Positions 1 through 10,403 of a stretch of 64,000 nucleotides of DNA are shown here, piece by piece. The notes under the pieces were generated by a model. The model saw nothing but the letters and a program-made list of their open reading frames with translations, searched no databases and was not told the DNA's origin. A program made the translations under genes and the position numbers. This DNA is from Falsirhodobacter sp. alg1 (lineage in GTDB: Bacteria > Pseudomonadota > Alphaproteobacteria > Rhodobacterales > Rhodobacteraceae), in contig NZ_BBJC02000002.1 in NCBI RefSeq assembly GCF_000739715.2, positions 274,731 to 338,730 of the forward strand. Reading direction: 5' to 3'. The number at the start of each line of letters is the position of its first letter. Position 1 is the stretch's first letter.

Positions 1-1
1 G

Positions 2-826
2 GTGATCCTGCCGACCCCATGGTATTTCAACCATGCGATGTGGCTCAACATGAATTCGATCCGCCCTGTGCCCTTGCCCACAGGCCCCGATCTGCTGCCG
101 GACCCCGAACTGGCGCAAACCCTGATTACAGACCGCACCCGTGCCATAGTGCTGGTCAGCCCCAACAATCCGGGTGGCGTGGAATATCCGGCCACCCTGA
201 TCGAGCGCTTCCGTGACCTTGCCCGCAGCAAGGGCATCGCCCTCATCGTGGATGAAACCTACCGCGATTTCGATTCGCGTGATGGTGCCCCCCATCCGCT
301 TTTCCAGGATCCGGACTGGGCGGATACCTTCATCCACCTCTATTCCTTCTCCAAGGTCTTCCGCCTGACAGGCCACCGCGTAGGGGCCATCGTCGCAGGC
401 GCCGCCCGCATGGTGGAGATAGAGAAGTTCCTTGATTGCGTATCCATCAGCGCCTCGCAGATGGGACAAATCGGCGCGCTTTGGGGGCTCCGGAATCTGG
501 GCGACTGGGTCGCGTCGGAACGGGCCGAAATCCTTGCCCGCCGTGCCGCCATGGTAGAAGGATTGCAGTCCCTGCCGGGTTGGAAAATGCTGGGCTGCGG
601 GGCCTATTTTACCTATGTGCAACACCCTCAGGGCATGTCCTCCCCGGCATTCTGCCAGCATCTTGTCCAGACCGCAGGCATCCTGATGCTTCCCGGAACC
701 ATGTTCCATCCGCCCGGACAGGGGGACGGAACGGCCCGCATCGCCTTTGCGAATATCGACATGGCGGGGATCAACACCCTGTTCACACGATTGCACGCGC
801 TTGCCCCATCTGCGCCAAAGCCGTAG
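2..826 (+). CDS. PLP-dependent aminotransferase, class I/II fold (5'-truncated by window)
   Basis: Fold-type I aminotransferase that moves an amino group using pyridoxal phosphate; the substrate cannot be told. The 274 visible residues begin inside the large domain, so the N-terminal part lies outside the window and the apparent GTG start at base 2 is only the edge. Visible family marks are the SPNNPGG loop (about residue 53), DETYRDF (84-90, cofactor-ring Asp and Tyr), the Schiff-base lysine in YSFSKVF (K118) and the following GHRVGA (phosphate-binding Arg). It ends 34 bases before the ppiD-like gene on the same strand, so the two may be co-transcribed. Family assignment is firm; specificity is open. 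Confidence 0.85.
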   Translation: MILPTPWYFNHAMWLNMNSIRPVPLPTGPDLLPDPELAQTLITDRTRAIVLVSPNNPGGVEYPATLIERFRDLARSKGIALIVDETYRDFDSRDGAPHPLFQDPDWADTFIHLYSFSKVFRLTGHRVGAIVAGAARMVEIEKFLDCVSISASQMGQIGALWGLRNLGDWVASERAEILARRAAMVEGLQSLPGWKMLGCGAYFTYVQHPQGMSSPAFCQHLVQTAGILMLPGTMFHPPGQGDGTARIAFANIDMAGINTLFTRLHALAPSAPKP

Positions 827-860
827 GAAGGCGCGGAACATTCCATAAAGGGGCTGGGGT

Positions 861-2711
861 ATGGCTAGGGACAAATCACGCGGCAGCAAGATCATGTCGG
901 GCATTGTCTGGGTGCTGGTCGGCATGCTTGTCCTGGGCCTGGGCGGCTTCGGTGTCACGAACTTCGGCACCACCAGCACCTCCATCGCCTCGGTCGGGGA
1001 TGAGGAGATCAGCTCCGATACCTACTTCAATGCACTGCAGCAAAGCATCCAGTCCATTTCGCAACAGGCCGGTCAGGCGATCACCATCGCCGAGGCCCAA
1101 CAGTTCGGCCTTGATGCGCAAGTTCGCCAGCAATTGATCTCGGCCGCGGCCATGAAGTCCGAGGCTGATGATATCGGTCTGTCGGTGGGCAATGCTGCCG
1201 TGGCGGATGAATTGCGCCAGAATTCCAATTTCTTCGGCCCGACAGGCGCGTTCGATCGCAACACCTATGAACTGGTTCTGCGCCAGAACAACCTGACCCC
1301 CGCGGAATACGAGCGTGAATTGCGTGACGGCATTGCCCGGTCGCTGCTGGTCGGTGCGGTTTCCGGCGGGTTCGTGGCCCCTGCCGCCGTAACGGATACG
1401 CTGTACAACTATGTTGCCGAACGTCGTGCCGTCTCGGTCCTGCAGGTTACGCCCGACAGCCTTCAGACACCAATCGCTGAACCTGACGAAGACATGCTGC
1501 GCGCCTATTATGACGCGCATATCGATCAGTTCCAGACGCCGGAAACCCGCACGATCACCTATGCAGCCCTGCTGCCGGAGGCTGTCGCCCCCACCCTGCC
1601 GATTGCCGAGGATGATCTGCGCGAGATCTACCAGAGCCGGAGCAGCGAGTTCAACCAGCCGGAGCGTCGCCTTGTTGAACGCCTTGTCTTTCCCGACCCC
1701 GAAACGGCACAGGCCGCCAAGGACCGGATCGATGCCGGTGCCAGCTTTGAGGATATTGTAGCAGAGCGCGGGCTGGAAATTGCCGACACCGATCTTGGCG
1801 ATGTGGCAAAGGCCGATTTGGGTGAGGCCGGCGATGCCGTCTTTGCCATGACGGAACCGGGCGTCACCGGTCCCTTCACCTCGAATTTCGGTCCAGCCCT
1901 GTTCCGGATGAATGGCGTCCTTTCGGCGCATGAGGTGCCGTTTGAGGATGTGCGTGACGATCTGGCACAGGAATACCAAGCGGATGCCGCCCGTCAGGCC
2001 ATCGCCGACCGGCGCAGCGCCCTGGATGACCTGCTGGCCTCCGGCGCCACCATTGAGGATCTGGGCAAGGAGCCGCAGGTTCAGGTCGCCACATTCGATT
2101 ACAGCGCGAATTCGGACAATCCGATGGTCGGCTTCCCCAGCTTTCGTGAGGCGGCCGAAGCGGCGCAGGTCGGTGATTTCCCCGAACTTCTGGACCTGAA
2201 CGACGGAGGTATTGCGGCGCTGCGTCTGGATGCCATCACGCCCCCGGCCCCCATCCCCTTCGATCAGGCCCGTGATCAGGTTGCCGAAGCATGGCGTGCC
2301 GACGCACTGCAGACGGCCATGATCGACCGTGCCACCGAAATTGCGCAGCAGACCACCAATGGTGCGGCGCTCGACAGCTTCGGTGCCGTGCAGAGCACCG
2401 CCGAAATCGCCCGTGATGGCGTGATCAACAATGCGCCGGCGCAGGCTGTTTCCGTGGCCTTCGGGCAGGATGCGGGTGCTGCGCAGATGGTACAGGGGCC
2501 GAACTGGATCGGCGTCATACGCACCGATGCCATCCTGCCTGCCGCCACCGAGGGCGATGGCCCCGCAGCGCTTCGCAGCCAGCTTGCGGCACAGCTTGAA
2601 GGTGCCTTTGCCGACGACGCGCGCAACCTGTTCACGCAATCGGTCTCCAATCAGGCCGGTGTGCGGATCAGCCAATCGGCAATCGACGCCGTCCACTCGC
2701 AACTGCCCTGA
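861..2711 (+). CDS. ppiD: PpiD-like membrane-anchored periplasmic peptidyl-prolyl isomerase / chaperone (SurA-N type)
   Basis: Protein of 616 residues that should sit in the inner membrane and help fold exported outer-membrane proteins. It has a short basic N-terminus, one membrane segment at about 11-33, a SurA-N-like chaperone region at about 45-160, and a parvulin-like rotamase region at about 225-360 that is divergent (recognisable by its DLGDVAKADL and GPFTSNFGPALFRM stretches). The rest is periplasmic and helical. The length and topology fit PpiD of Proteobacteria. It lies 6 bases upstream of trpE on the same strand, so trpE may be read from a promoter ahead of this gene; no attenuator fits between them. 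A catalytically weak parvulin domain is common in PpiD. Confidence 0.85.
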   Translation: MARDKSRGSKIMSGIVWVLVGMLVLGLGGFGVTNFGTTSTSIASVGDEEISSDTYFNALQQSIQSISQQAGQAITIAEAQQFGLDAQVRQQLISAAAMKSEADDIGLSVGNAAVADELRQNSNFFGPTGAFDRNTYELVLRQNNLTPAEYERELRDGIARSLLVGAVSGGFVAPAAVTDTLYNYVAERRAVSVLQVTPDSLQTPIAEPDEDMLRAYYDAHIDQFQTPETRTITYAALLPEAVAPTLPIAEDDLREIYQSRSSEFNQPERRLVERLVFPDPETAQAAKDRIDAGASFEDIVAERGLEIADTDLGDVAKADLGEAGDAVFAMTEPGVTGPFTSNFGPALFRMNGVLSAHEVPFEDVRDDLAQEYQADAARQAIADRRSALDDLLASGATIEDLGKEPQVQVATFDYSANSDNPMVGFPSFREAAEAAQVGDFPELLDLNDGGIAALRLDAITPPAPIPFDQARDQVAEAWRADALQTAMIDRATEIAQQTTNGAALDSFGAVQSTAEIARDGVINNAPAQAVSVAFGQDAGAAQMVQGPNWIGVIRTDAILPAATEGDGPAALRSQLAAQLEGAFADDARNLFTQSVSNQAGVRISQSAIDAVHSQLP

Positions 2712-2717
2712 GGGATC

Positions 2718-4223
2718 ATGAATCTTCACCCTTCCTACGAGACATTCGAGAAACTTTGGGCAGAAGGACGCAATCAGGTCGTTTACGCGCGGCTGGCGGC
2801 TGATCTGGACACGCCGGTTTCGCTGATGATGAAACTGACGGAAACGCGGGCCGATACCTTCCTTTTGGAATCCGTTACCGGCGGTGAGGTGCGTGGCCGT
2901 TATTCCGTCATCGGAATGAAACCGGATCTGATCTGGCGGTGCGAGGGGGATCAGGTTGCGATCAACCGCGAGGCGCGGCTTGACCGTGACGCCTTCCGCC
3001 CCGATCCGGCCCCGCCCCTTGAAAGCCTGCGCGCCCTGATCGCCGAAAGCCGGATCGATATGCCGGCCGAACTGCCACCGATCGCCTCCGGGCTATACGG
3101 CTATCTGGGTTACGACATGATCCGGCTGGTAGAGCATCTGCCGAATATCAATCCGGACACCATAGGCGCCCCCGATGCGGTTCTGCTGCGCCCCTCGGTG
3201 GTGGCGGTTCTGGATGGGGTGAAGGGGGAGGTAACGGTAGTTGCCCCGGCCTGGGCCTCCTCGGGGCTTTCGGCGCGCGCGGCCTATGCCCAGGCTGCTG
3301 AACGTGTGTCGGACGCGCTGCGCGATCTGGATCGGACCCCGGCCACCCATGCATTGGGCAGCGTCCAGCCCGCCCCGGAGGTGACGTCGAACTTTACCCC
3401 CCAAGGGTTCCGTGATGCCGTCGATGCAGCCAAGAATTATATCCGCGCCGGAGACATCTTTCAGGTTGTGCCCTCCCAACGGTTCAGCCAGCCGTTCACC
3501 CTGCCGCCGTTTTCGCTGTACCGCAGTTTGCGTCGCACGAATCCCTCGCCTTTCATGTTCTTTTTCAACCATGGCAATTTCCAGATCATCGGGGCCAGCC
3601 CCGAAATTCTGGTCCGGTTGCGCGATGGCGAGGTGACCATCCGCCCGGTTGCAGGCACGCGCAAGCGTGGGGCGACACCTGCGGAGGATCAGGCGCTGGC
3701 AGATGATCTTCTGGCCGACCCCAAGGAGCTGGCCGAACATTTGATGTTGCTGGATCTGGGTCGCAACGATGTGGGCCGCGTTGCGAAAATAGGCACGGTT
3801 CGCCCGACCGAGCAGTTCATCATCGAACGCTACAGCCATGTCATGCACATCGTCTCCAACGTCGTGGGTGAACTGGCGGACGGCGAGGACGCGCTATCCG
3901 CCCTGCTGGCCGGGCTGCCTGCCGGAACCGTATCCGGCGCGCCCAAGGTACGCGCAATGGAAATCATCGATGAACTGGAGCCGAACAAACGCGGCGTCTA
4001 TGGCGGCGGTGTCGGCTATTTTGCGGCCAACGGGGAAATGGACTTCTGCATCGCACTGCGCACGGCTGTCCTGAAGGATGAGGTTCTGCATATCCAGTCC
4101 GGTGCAGGCATCGTCTATGACAGTGATCCAGAAAGCGAATTTCAGGAAACGGTCAACAAGGCCATGGCCTTGCAGCGTGCCGCCGAAGATGCCGGCCTGT
4201 TTTCAGGACGCGGCAACTCTTAG
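2718..4223 (+). CDS. trpE: Anthranilate synthase component I
   Basis: Makes anthranilate from chorismate using ammonia delivered by TrpG; first committed step of tryptophan synthesis. The 501 residues match the family length. The N-terminal domain carries the LLES motif (49-52), which in known TrpE proteins forms the tryptophan feedback site. The C-terminal chorismate-binding domain has the GTRKRG, LDLGRNDVGRV and PAGTVSGAPKVRAME motifs. It follows the ppiD-like gene by 6 bases. Its TAG stop interlocks by 4 bases with the stop of the opposite-strand deacetylase gene, which separates it from trpG. Confidence 0.97.
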   Translation: MNLHPSYETFEKLWAEGRNQVVYARLAADLDTPVSLMMKLTETRADTFLLESVTGGEVRGRYSVIGMKPDLIWRCEGDQVAINREARLDRDAFRPDPAPPLESLRALIAESRIDMPAELPPIASGLYGYLGYDMIRLVEHLPNINPDTIGAPDAVLLRPSVVAVLDGVKGEVTVVAPAWASSGLSARAAYAQAAERVSDALRDLDRTPATHALGSVQPAPEVTSNFTPQGFRDAVDAAKNYIRAGDIFQVVPSQRFSQPFTLPPFSLYRSLRRTNPSPFMFFFNHGNFQIIGASPEILVRLRDGEVTIRPVAGTRKRGATPAEDQALADDLLADPKELAEHLMLLDLGRNDVGRVAKIGTVRPTEQFIIERYSHVMHIVSNVVGELADGEDALSALLAGLPAGTVSGAPKVRAMEIIDELEPNKRGVYGGGVGYFAANGEMDFCIALRTAVLKDEVLHIQSGAGIVYDSDPESEFQETVNKAMALQRAAEDAGLFSGRGNS

Positions 4224-5053
4224 TGCAATACCGCCGTAACCGGCGCTAATGCCACGCCCTGTGCCTGGGGCGTGGCAACCCATTGGCGAAGCGCCTCTAC
4301 CGTTTCAGCCCGAGCCCGACCGATCACAACCGATTGCCCCCGCACTTTTGCGTCCAGCGCAGCACGGCCCAGTGCGGCCATGACACTGGCCCGATCCTCG
4401 CCCCTGCCATCCAGTTCGGCAAAAACGCTGGCGCTATGCACAGGCTCTTCTGCCGGATGGGCAGCCAGATCCGACGTCCTTCCCCACAACACGACGCCGC
4501 GCCCCTGACGGGCTACTGCAGCCGGCATCGCATCATCAAGCACACCGTGCCGCCCGATCGCCGCCACGGCCTTGGGCAAGGCCCTTTCCGCGAATGCCAT
4601 GGTCGCCTCGTCGGAATGGTCCAGCAGCATCATCACCTCCTTATGGCCGCGAAGGTATTCATCCGCCACAGCCGTCACCCCCTCCACACGCACAGGCAAG
4701 GCGATAGTCAGAGGAAACGGCAAGGCGGCAATTGCCTCAGCATCTGCAGACCCCTGATCCAGCAGGATCACCGATAGAACCGGCAGATTTCGCGCATTCG
4801 CAAAAGGAACAGCAAATGCCTCCATCGGTTTGCGACCATGGTGGGCTGCTGGTGCCCCTGTTTCCGGCACAGCCTCCACTCCGGAAAGGGCAGGAACGGT
4901 TTCGGGTGCGGGTGGAACCAGCGCCACCGGCGGTGCGACCGGAATATCAGGCCCCGGTCCGGGCGGCAGCGGCAGGGATTGCGACAGAATGCTGATCCCC
5001 AGCAAACCGACCATTGCCCCGCAGACAAACCCCGAAAACACCCCTGAACCCAT
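4220..5053 (-). CDS. Divergent polysaccharide deacetylase family protein (YibQ/DUF610-like)
   Basis: Envelope protein of 277 residues from the divergent polysaccharide deacetylase family; the biochemical role is not established. It has a membrane anchor at about 9-27, a proline/alanine-rich linker to about 75, and a C-terminal catalytic-fold domain from about 90 (LPVLSVILLDQGSADAEAIAALPFP region, then VMMLLDHS and a terminal GVALAPVTAVL). It is on the strand opposite to trpE and trpG and sits exactly between them, a gene order I recognise from Rhodobacterales. Its stop overlaps the trpE stop by 4 bases. Family assignment is good; function is inference. Confidence 0.75.
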   Translation of the reverse strand: MGSGVFSGFVCGAMVGLLGISILSQSLPLPPGPGPDIPVAPPVALVPPAPETVPALSGVEAVPETGAPAAHHGRKPMEAFAVPFANARNLPVLSVILLDQGSADAEAIAALPFPLTIALPVRVEGVTAVADEYLRGHKEVMMLLDHSDEATMAFAERALPKAVAAIGRHGVLDDAMPAAVARQGRGVVLWGRTSDLAAHPAEEPVHSASVFAELDGRGEDRASVMAALGRAALDAKVRGQSVVIGRARAETVEALRQWVATPQAQGVALAPVTAVLH

Positions 5054-5172
5054 GATCCTGCCCGTCCCGCCTTGTGATTTGGCCAGCTACCCTTGACGCC
5101 CGCCTGCCGCAGGGTCCATCTATACCCCGACCCGCGCCGCGGTTCACCCCATTAACGACGGTGCTGACGCGC

Positions 5173-5760
5173 ATGCTGCTGCTTATCGATAACTACGACA
5201 GTTTCACCTACAATCTGGTGCATTACCTTGGCGAATTGGGGGCCGACGTCGTCGTGCGCCGCAATGACGCGCTGGACGTGCAAGAGGCGATGGGAATGAA
5301 CCCGTCCGCCATCGTCCTTTCTCCGGGGCCCTGCGATCCGGCGGCGGCCGGCATCTGCCTGGCGCTGACCGAGGCTGCCGCCGAAACGAGCACGCCCCTT
5401 CTGGGCGTCTGCCTTGGCCATCAGACCATCGGTCAGGCCTTTGGCGGCAAGGTTATCCGTTGCCACGAAATCGTCCATGGCAAGATGGGCGTGATGCACC
5501 ATAACGACAAAGGCATGTTTGCGGGCCTGCCGAACCCGTTCTCTGCCACCCGCTACCATTCGCTGGTCGTGGAACGTGAAAGCCTGCCCGACTGTCTGGA
5601 AGTGACGGCATGGCTGGAAGACGGCACGATCATGGGGCTGCGCCACCGAGATCTGCCGATCGAGGGGGTGCAGTTCCATCCCGAAAGCATCGCTTCCGAG
5701 CATGGTCACCGGATGATGCGCACCTTCCTTGAGGGTGCAAAGGTCCCGCTGACGGCATGA
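5173..5760 (+). CDS. trpG: Anthranilate synthase component II (glutamine amidotransferase)
   Basis: Hydrolyses glutamine and passes ammonia to TrpE. The frame is open from 5074, but the conserved family start [14 protein letters not shown] places the start at 5173, giving 195 residues, the usual length. A GTG four codons upstream is the only close alternative. The class I amidotransferase triad is visible: nucleophile C80 in GVCLGHQ and the His-Glu pair in FHPES near residue 171. The stop overlaps the trpD start (ATGA), showing translational coupling in the trpG-trpD-trpC-moaC-moeA series. In some bacteria this subunit also serves as PabA; the sequence does not say whether it does here. Confidence 0.95.
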   Translation: MLLLIDNYDSFTYNLVHYLGELGADVVVRRNDALDVQEAMGMNPSAIVLSPGPCDPAAAGICLALTEAAAETSTPLLGVCLGHQTIGQAFGGKVIRCHEIVHGKMGVMHHNDKGMFAGLPNPFSATRYHSLVVERESLPDCLEVTAWLEDGTIMGLRHRDLPIEGVQFHPESIASEHGHRMMRTFLEGAKVPLTA

Positions 5761-6776
5761 GCGCTCTTAAACCGCTGATCGGCATCGCCGCAACCCGACC
5801 GCTAACCCGTGAAGAAGCCGACGCCGCCTTTGCCGATCTGTTCGAAGGACAGGCGTCCCCGGCGCAAATGGGCGGATTTCTCATGGCACTTCGCACACGG
5901 GGCGAAACGGTTGACGAATATGCCGCCGCCGCCGCTGCCATGCGCGCCAAATGTGTGCCGGTGCATGCCCCCGAAGGGGCGATGGACATTGTCGGAACCG
6001 GTGGTGACGGCAAGGGAACACTGAACATCTCCACCGCGACCGCCTTTGTCGTGGCCGGTGCCGGCGTACCGGTCGCAAAACATGGAAACCGAAATCTATC
6101 ATCGAAATCAGGTGCTTCTGATGCGTTGTCCGCGCTTGGCATCAATGTGATGGTCAATGCCGACGTGGTGGAGGATTGCCTGTCCACCATCGGCATCGGC
6201 TTCATGATGGCACCGATGCACCACCCGGCAACGCGGCATGTAATGCCTGTGCGTGTCGAACTGGGCACGCGTACGTTGTTCAATATCCTGGGGCCGCTGA
6301 CCAATCCGGCAGGCGTGAAACGCCAGTTGACCGGTGCCTATTCGCCGGACCTGATCCGCCCCATGGCCGAGGTCCTGCAGCAACTGGGGACAACCAATGC
6401 CTGGCTGGTCCATGGCGGTGACGGCACCGACGAACTCGCGATTTCTGCACCGTCCCGCGTTGCTGCCCTGTCGGGCGGTGTGATCCGTGAATTCGAGGTG
6501 GCCCCCGAAAGCGCAGGTCTTCCGAACCACCCGTTCGAAAGCATTCTCGGCGGCTCACCCCAAGAGAATGCCCGCGCGCTGACCGGCCTTCTACAAGGAG
6601 AGCCGGGTGCCTACCGGGATGCCGTCCTTCTGAACTCCGCGGCAGCCCTACTGGTGGCCGGGCGGGCATCAAGCCTGATTGAAGGCGTGGAAATTGCCCG
6701 CGAGAGCATTGATAGCGGTGCCGCCCGCACCAAATTGGCCTCATTGGCCGCACGTACGAACAAGGTCTCCGCATGA
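5757..6776 (+). CDS. trpD: Anthranilate phosphoribosyltransferase
   Basis: Joins anthranilate to phosphoribosyl pyrophosphate, second step of the tryptophan branch. The 339 residues match the family. Visible motifs are GTGGDG (80-85), the [12 protein letters not shown] stretch (108-119) that binds PRPP phosphates, and the [18 protein letters not shown] stretch further on. It overlaps trpG by 4 bases upstream and trpC by 4 bases downstream (ATGA at both), so the three genes are almost certainly read from one messenger. Confidence 0.97.
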   Translation: MSALKPLIGIAATRPLTREEADAAFADLFEGQASPAQMGGFLMALRTRGETVDEYAAAAAAMRAKCVPVHAPEGAMDIVGTGGDGKGTLNISTATAFVVAGAGVPVAKHGNRNLSSKSGASDALSALGINVMVNADVVEDCLSTIGIGFMMAPMHHPATRHVMPVRVELGTRTLFNILGPLTNPAGVKRQLTGAYSPDLIRPMAEVLQQLGTTNAWLVHGGDGTDELAISAPSRVAALSGGVIREFEVAPESAGLPNHPFESILGGSPQENARALTGLLQGEPGAYRDAVLLNSAAALLVAGRASSLIEGVEIARESIDSGAARTKLASLAARTNKVSA

Positions 6777-7561
6777 CAATTCTGGACCGCATCAAAGCCT
6801 ACAAGCTGGAACATATTGCCGCTTGTAAAGCCGCACGCCCCCTGGCGCAGATCGAACAAGCTGCAAAGGAAGCGCCGGCACCCCGCGGCTTTCAGAAGGC
6901 ATTGGCCACGGCCCAGGGATACGGTCTGATTGCCGAAATCAAGAAGGCCAGCCCCTCCAAAGGGCTGATCCGTGCAGACTTCGATCCACCCTCTCTGGCC
7001 CGCGCCTATGAAGACGGTGGCGCAACCTGCCTGTCCGTTCTGACTGACGGTCCAAGCTTTCAGGGGGATGACGCATTCCTGACGGCTGCCCATGATGCGG
7101 TAAAGCTGCCCTGCCTGCGTAAGGACTTCCTTTACGATACCTATCAGGTTGCAGAAGCGCGCGCGCTGAAGGCGGATTGCATCCTTATCATCATGGCCTC
7201 GGTCTCGGACATGCAGGCAGCCGAGCTGGAAGACTCAGCCCGCCACTGGGGTATGGATGCCCTGATCGAGGTTCATAACGCGCCGGAGCTGGAGCGGGCA
7301 CTGAAGCTGAAAAGCGGGATGATCGGGATAAATAACCGTAACCTCAATACGTTCGAGGTAACACTTGATGTTACGCGGGAACTGGCTAGTCATGTTCCTG
7401 CCGACCGGATGATCGTTTCTGAAAGCGGGCTTTACACCAATGCCGATCTGGCAGCGATGGCCGAACATGGCGCGCGGGCGTTCCTGATCGGCGAAAGCCT
7501 GATGCGGCAGGCTGATGTGACCACCGCCACCCGCAATCTTTTGCAGCGGCAGGCCGCCTGA
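6773..7561 (+). CDS. trpC: Indole-3-glycerol-phosphate synthase
   Basis: TIM-barrel enzyme that closes the indole ring. At 262 residues it is a stand-alone IGPS and not fused to TrpF. Catalytic motifs are present: [11 protein letters not shown] with the paired lysines at 57-58, the LRKDFL lysine near 118, [10 protein letters not shown] near 184, and the ESG segment near 213. It overlaps trpD by 4 bases and moaC by one base. The remaining tryptophan genes (trpF, trpB, trpA) are not in the window, the usual split arrangement in this group. Confidence 0.97.
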   Translation: MTILDRIKAYKLEHIAACKAARPLAQIEQAAKEAPAPRGFQKALATAQGYGLIAEIKKASPSKGLIRADFDPPSLARAYEDGGATCLSVLTDGPSFQGDDAFLTAAHDAVKLPCLRKDFLYDTYQVAEARALKADCILIIMASVSDMQAAELEDSARHWGMDALIEVHNAPELERALKLKSGMIGINNRNLNTFEVTLDVTRELASHVPADRMIVSESGLYTNADLAAMAEHGARAFLIGESLMRQADVTTATRNLLQRQAA

Positions 7562-8025
7562 TGCTGACGCATTTTGATGGCAAGGGCGCGGCCCATATGG
7601 TCGATGTTTCGGAAAAACCCGAAACTGCACGTATTGCCACGGCAATCGGCCATGTCAGGATGAATGCGACCACGCTGGAGCATTTGCACAATGCCAAAAA
7701 GGGGGACGTTCTGGGCGTTGCCCGCCTTGCCGGTATCATGGGGGCCAAGAAAACGGCCGATCTGATTCCGCTTTGCCACCCGCTGCCGCTGACCAAGGTC
7801 GCGGTGGAGCTGGAGCAGGATGCGACGCTGCCCGGTGTGCGCATCAGCGCGACCGTCCGCACCTCCGGCCCGACCGGGGTGGAGATGGAGGCCCTGACAG
7901 CCGTCTCCACCGCCGCGCTGACCGTGTTCGATATGTTGAAGGCCGTTGACAAGTCCATGGAAATTGGTGGAATTCGCGTTACGCTCAAAGATGGCGGCGC
8001 ATCAGGCCGGTTTGAGGCGCCATGA
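7561..8025 (+). CDS. moaC: Cyclic pyranopterin monophosphate synthase
   Basis: Second step of molybdenum-cofactor synthesis: rearranges the MoaA product to cyclic pyranopterin monophosphate. The 154 residues fit the family. The LCHPLPL motif (about 71-77) and the [12 protein letters not shown] motif near 127, which hold active-site His, Asp and Lys, are intact. Its ATG shares one base with the trpC stop and its stop overlaps moeA by 4 bases, so a Moco gene pair is coupled to the tryptophan genes. Confidence 0.96.
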   Translation: MLTHFDGKGAAHMVDVSEKPETARIATAIGHVRMNATTLEHLHNAKKGDVLGVARLAGIMGAKKTADLIPLCHPLPLTKVAVELEQDATLPGVRISATVRTSGPTGVEMEALTAVSTAALTVFDMLKAVDKSMEIGGIRVTLKDGGASGRFEAP

Positions 8026-9182
8026 TCGCGGTTGAAGACGCCCAGAAACGGGTTCTGTCGCTTGCAACGCCGATCGGGACCGAATTCGTACCGCTGGCAG
8101 ACGCATCCGGACGGGTTCTGGCGCGGCCCGTATCGGCACGGCGGGCGCAGCCACCGTTCAATGCCTCGGCAATGGACGGCTATGCGACCTGTGGCGAGGC
8201 AGCCGTCGGAACCACCTTGACCCTTATTGGCGAATCCCGCGCTGGACACGGGTTCGATGGAACTCTTGGCCCGCATGAGGCTATCCGTATCTCAACCGGC
8301 GCCCCCGTCCCGGACAGCGCCACCCATGTGGTGATGCAGGAAAACACCCGGAGATCCGGTGACCGCATTACCATTACCGAACCCTCTCGGGGGACGAATA
8401 TACGGCTGCGGGGTCAGGATTTCGCCGCAGGCCAATCTATCGGACCGCGGCGTCTGCGCCCTGCGGATCTGGCGCTTCTGGCAGCGATGGATGTCGCTGA
8501 CGTTCCTGTCTTTTGCCGCCCCCGGGTCGCCTTGATCTCTACCGGGGATGAACTGGCGGTACCGGGCACGCCCATGCGGGATGACCAGATCCCCTCCAGC
8601 AATGCCTTTGCCCTCAAGGCCCTGATTGAAGAAGCCGGCGGCATCGCCCGTATCCTGCCCATCGCAACGGATAACGCCGAAGATATTCGCGCCGTGTTCG
8701 AACTGGCCGAAAATGCCGATATCGTGGTGACCATTGGTGGGGCATCGGTCGGCGATCATGACCTGATCGGGCCGATGGCTGCCGAACTGGGGCTGACGCT
8801 CGATTTCCACAAGATCGCCATGCGCCCCGGCAAGCCGCTGATGGCGGGCCGGATCGGCGCACGCCCCATGCTGGGCCTTCCAGGCAACCCGGTATCGGCG
8901 TTCGTCTGCGCCCAGTTGTTCCTGCTGCCTCTGATCCGCTCCATGACCGGGCTGCCACCAATTTCCAGCCCTCTCTATGCCCGCGTGGCCCAAACGGTGC
9001 CCGCCAACGGCGCCCGCACCCATTACATGCGCGCGCATCTGGCTGATGGAAAGCTGACGGCGTTTTCCGAACAGGATTCCTCCTTGATGCTGCGGCTGAC
9101 AGAAGCGAATGCCCTGCTGATCCGCCCCATTGATGCGCCTGCCCTTGCCAAGGGGGATCTGGCCCCTTTCCTTCCGATCTGA
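8022..9182 (+). CDS. moeA: Molybdopterin molybdenumtransferase
   Basis: Inserts molybdate into adenylylated molybdopterin. The 386 residues cover the usual domains, with [11 protein letters not shown] near 45, the STGDE segment of the MogA-like domain near 173, the GGASVGDHD loop near 240, and the PGKPLMAG and [10 protein letters not shown] segments further on. A beta-barrel C-terminal domain completes it. It begins inside the moaC stop (ATGA). I recall lexA following moeA in many Rhodobacterales; here the next gene, after about 30 bases, is an ABC transporter ATPase. Confidence 0.95.
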   Translation: MIAVEDAQKRVLSLATPIGTEFVPLADASGRVLARPVSARRAQPPFNASAMDGYATCGEAAVGTTLTLIGESRAGHGFDGTLGPHEAIRISTGAPVPDSATHVVMQENTRRSGDRITITEPSRGTNIRLRGQDFAAGQSIGPRRLRPADLALLAAMDVADVPVFCRPRVALISTGDELAVPGTPMRDDQIPSSNAFALKALIEEAGGIARILPIATDNAEDIRAVFELAENADIVVTIGGASVGDHDLIGPMAAELGLTLDFHKIAMRPGKPLMAGRIGARPMLGLPGNPVSAFVCAQLFLLPLIRSMTGLPPISSPLYARVAQTVPANGARTHYMRAHLADGKLTAFSEQDSSLMLRLTEANALLIRPIDAPALAKGDLAPFLPI

Positions 9183-9211
9183 CCGACATGTAACCTTCAC
9201 GCAATCCGGTT

Positions 9212-10300
9212 ATGGACACGCTTATGGCTGAAATAACCTGTACGAATCTTTCGTTGCATTTCGGGCCCACTGCTGCGGTGGATGACATTTCGCTGTCAGT
9301 TCCCTCGGGGGCATTCTTTGCGCTTCTTGGGCCTTCGGGAAGCGGGAAAACCTCTCTTCTCCGGCTGCTGGCCGGACTGGAGCGCCCGACACACGGCAAG
9401 ATCACCCTTGGCGAAAGGACGGTTGCCGCCAGCGGAACCTTTGTGGAGCCCGGTGCCAGAAATCTGGGAATGGTATTCCAATCCTATGCCCTGTGGCCGC
9501 ATATGACCGTGGCCGCAAATGTGGCCTTCGGGTTGGAGATGCAGCAGATTGATAAGGCAGCCCGGACGGTTCGCGTGGCCGAGGCATTGAAAACCGTGGG
9601 CTTGGGCCATCTTGGTCATCGCAAGCCTCACGAGCTTTCCGGCGGGCAACGGCAGCGCGTGGCCCTTGCGCGGGCACTGGCAGTACGCCCCGCGCTTATC
9701 CTTCTGGATGAACCGCTTGCGAACCTTGATGCCCACCTGCGCCAGACCATGCTGGCCGAGTTTCGTCGCATCCATCGTGAAACCGGGGCTACATTCGTCT
9801 TCGTAACCCATGACCAGAACGAGGCAATGGCCGTTGCGACCCATGTAGGGGTCATGAACGACGGCAGGTTGGAACAGATTGCGGCCCCTGATACCCTGTT
9901 CGACCGCCCCGCGACGCCAATGGTTGCCCGCTTTATCGGACATGGGCGGACGCTGCCCGTCATCTGTAGGGCGGATGGCATGGTCGATCTGCCGCATGGC
10001 ACGCTGCGGTTACAGGGCCATGCCGGTCCCGGCCCCGCATGGCTCTGCTTGCGACCACGCGATGTTGCCGTTGCGGAAAACGGCCCCATCCGGGGGCGCG
10101 TGGTTGACCGGCGGCTGGAGAACGGACTGTCCATGCTGTCCATCCTGCCCGAAGGTTTGGGCGATGTGGCGCTGGACGTCCCGCATCCCCAGGCCCTGCC
10201 CGTCGGAGCGATGGTCCATCTGCATGTACGATCAGGTTGGCTGCTGCCCCGTGAAGGGGCTGCCGTCTGGGACGATCACAGGATCGCTGCCTTGGCCTGA
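9212..10300 (+). CDS. ABC transporter ATP-binding protein, ferric-iron (FbpC/PotA) type
   Basis: Energising subunit of an importer; the next two genes supply the binding protein and permease. The 362 residues contain Walker A GPSGSGKT (40-47), the LSGGQRQRV signature near 139, Walker B LILLDEP near 160, and a C-terminal TOBE-like domain, the layout of FbpC, PotA and MalK-like ATPases. An internal ATG four codons in (9224) is an equally good start; neither has a clear ribosome-binding site. Ferric iron is the likeliest substrate from the family of the neighbours, but 2-aminoethylphosphonate and thiamine importers share the architecture. I see no convincing Fur- or RirA-type operator in the short space after moeA. 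Confidence 0.88.
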   Translation: MDTLMAEITCTNLSLHFGPTAAVDDISLSVPSGAFFALLGPSGSGKTSLLRLLAGLERPTHGKITLGERTVAASGTFVEPGARNLGMVFQSYALWPHMTVAANVAFGLEMQQIDKAARTVRVAEALKTVGLGHLGHRKPHELSGGQRQRVALARALAVRPALILLDEPLANLDAHLRQTMLAEFRRIHRETGATFVFVTHDQNEAMAVATHVGVMNDGRLEQIAAPDTLFDRPATPMVARFIGHGRTLPVICRADGMVDLPHGTLRLQGHAGPGPAWLCLRPRDVAVAENGPIRGRVVDRRLENGLSMLSILPEGLGDVALDVPHPQALPVGAMVHLHVRSGWLLPREGAAVWDDHRIAALA

Positions 10301-10403
10301 TGCCTTGCCAGTATCCGGGTGCGGCAGGTTGCATCGATTGTCACCGGAATGTCGCAGCACTGTCGTACCACAACCCGAACGACCATCTGACAGGAATATG
10401 GAT

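Noticed and set aside
2640-2717. trp leader peptide or attenuator before trpE
   Set aside because: Only 6 bases separate the ppiD-like stop from trpE; no Trp-codon run or alternative hairpins are visible.
876-2729. 617-residue open frame on the minus strand, antisense to the ppiD-like gene
   Set aside because: It exactly mirrors the plus-strand gene, has no recognisable motifs and reflects GC-rich codon use. The plus-strand product has a clear membrane anchor and family match.
9183-9211. Iron-responsive operator (Fur, RirA or Irr type) before the ABC importer
   Set aside because: The short gap contains only a weak GTAACC...GGTTAT inverted repeat that does not match the consensus sites I know.
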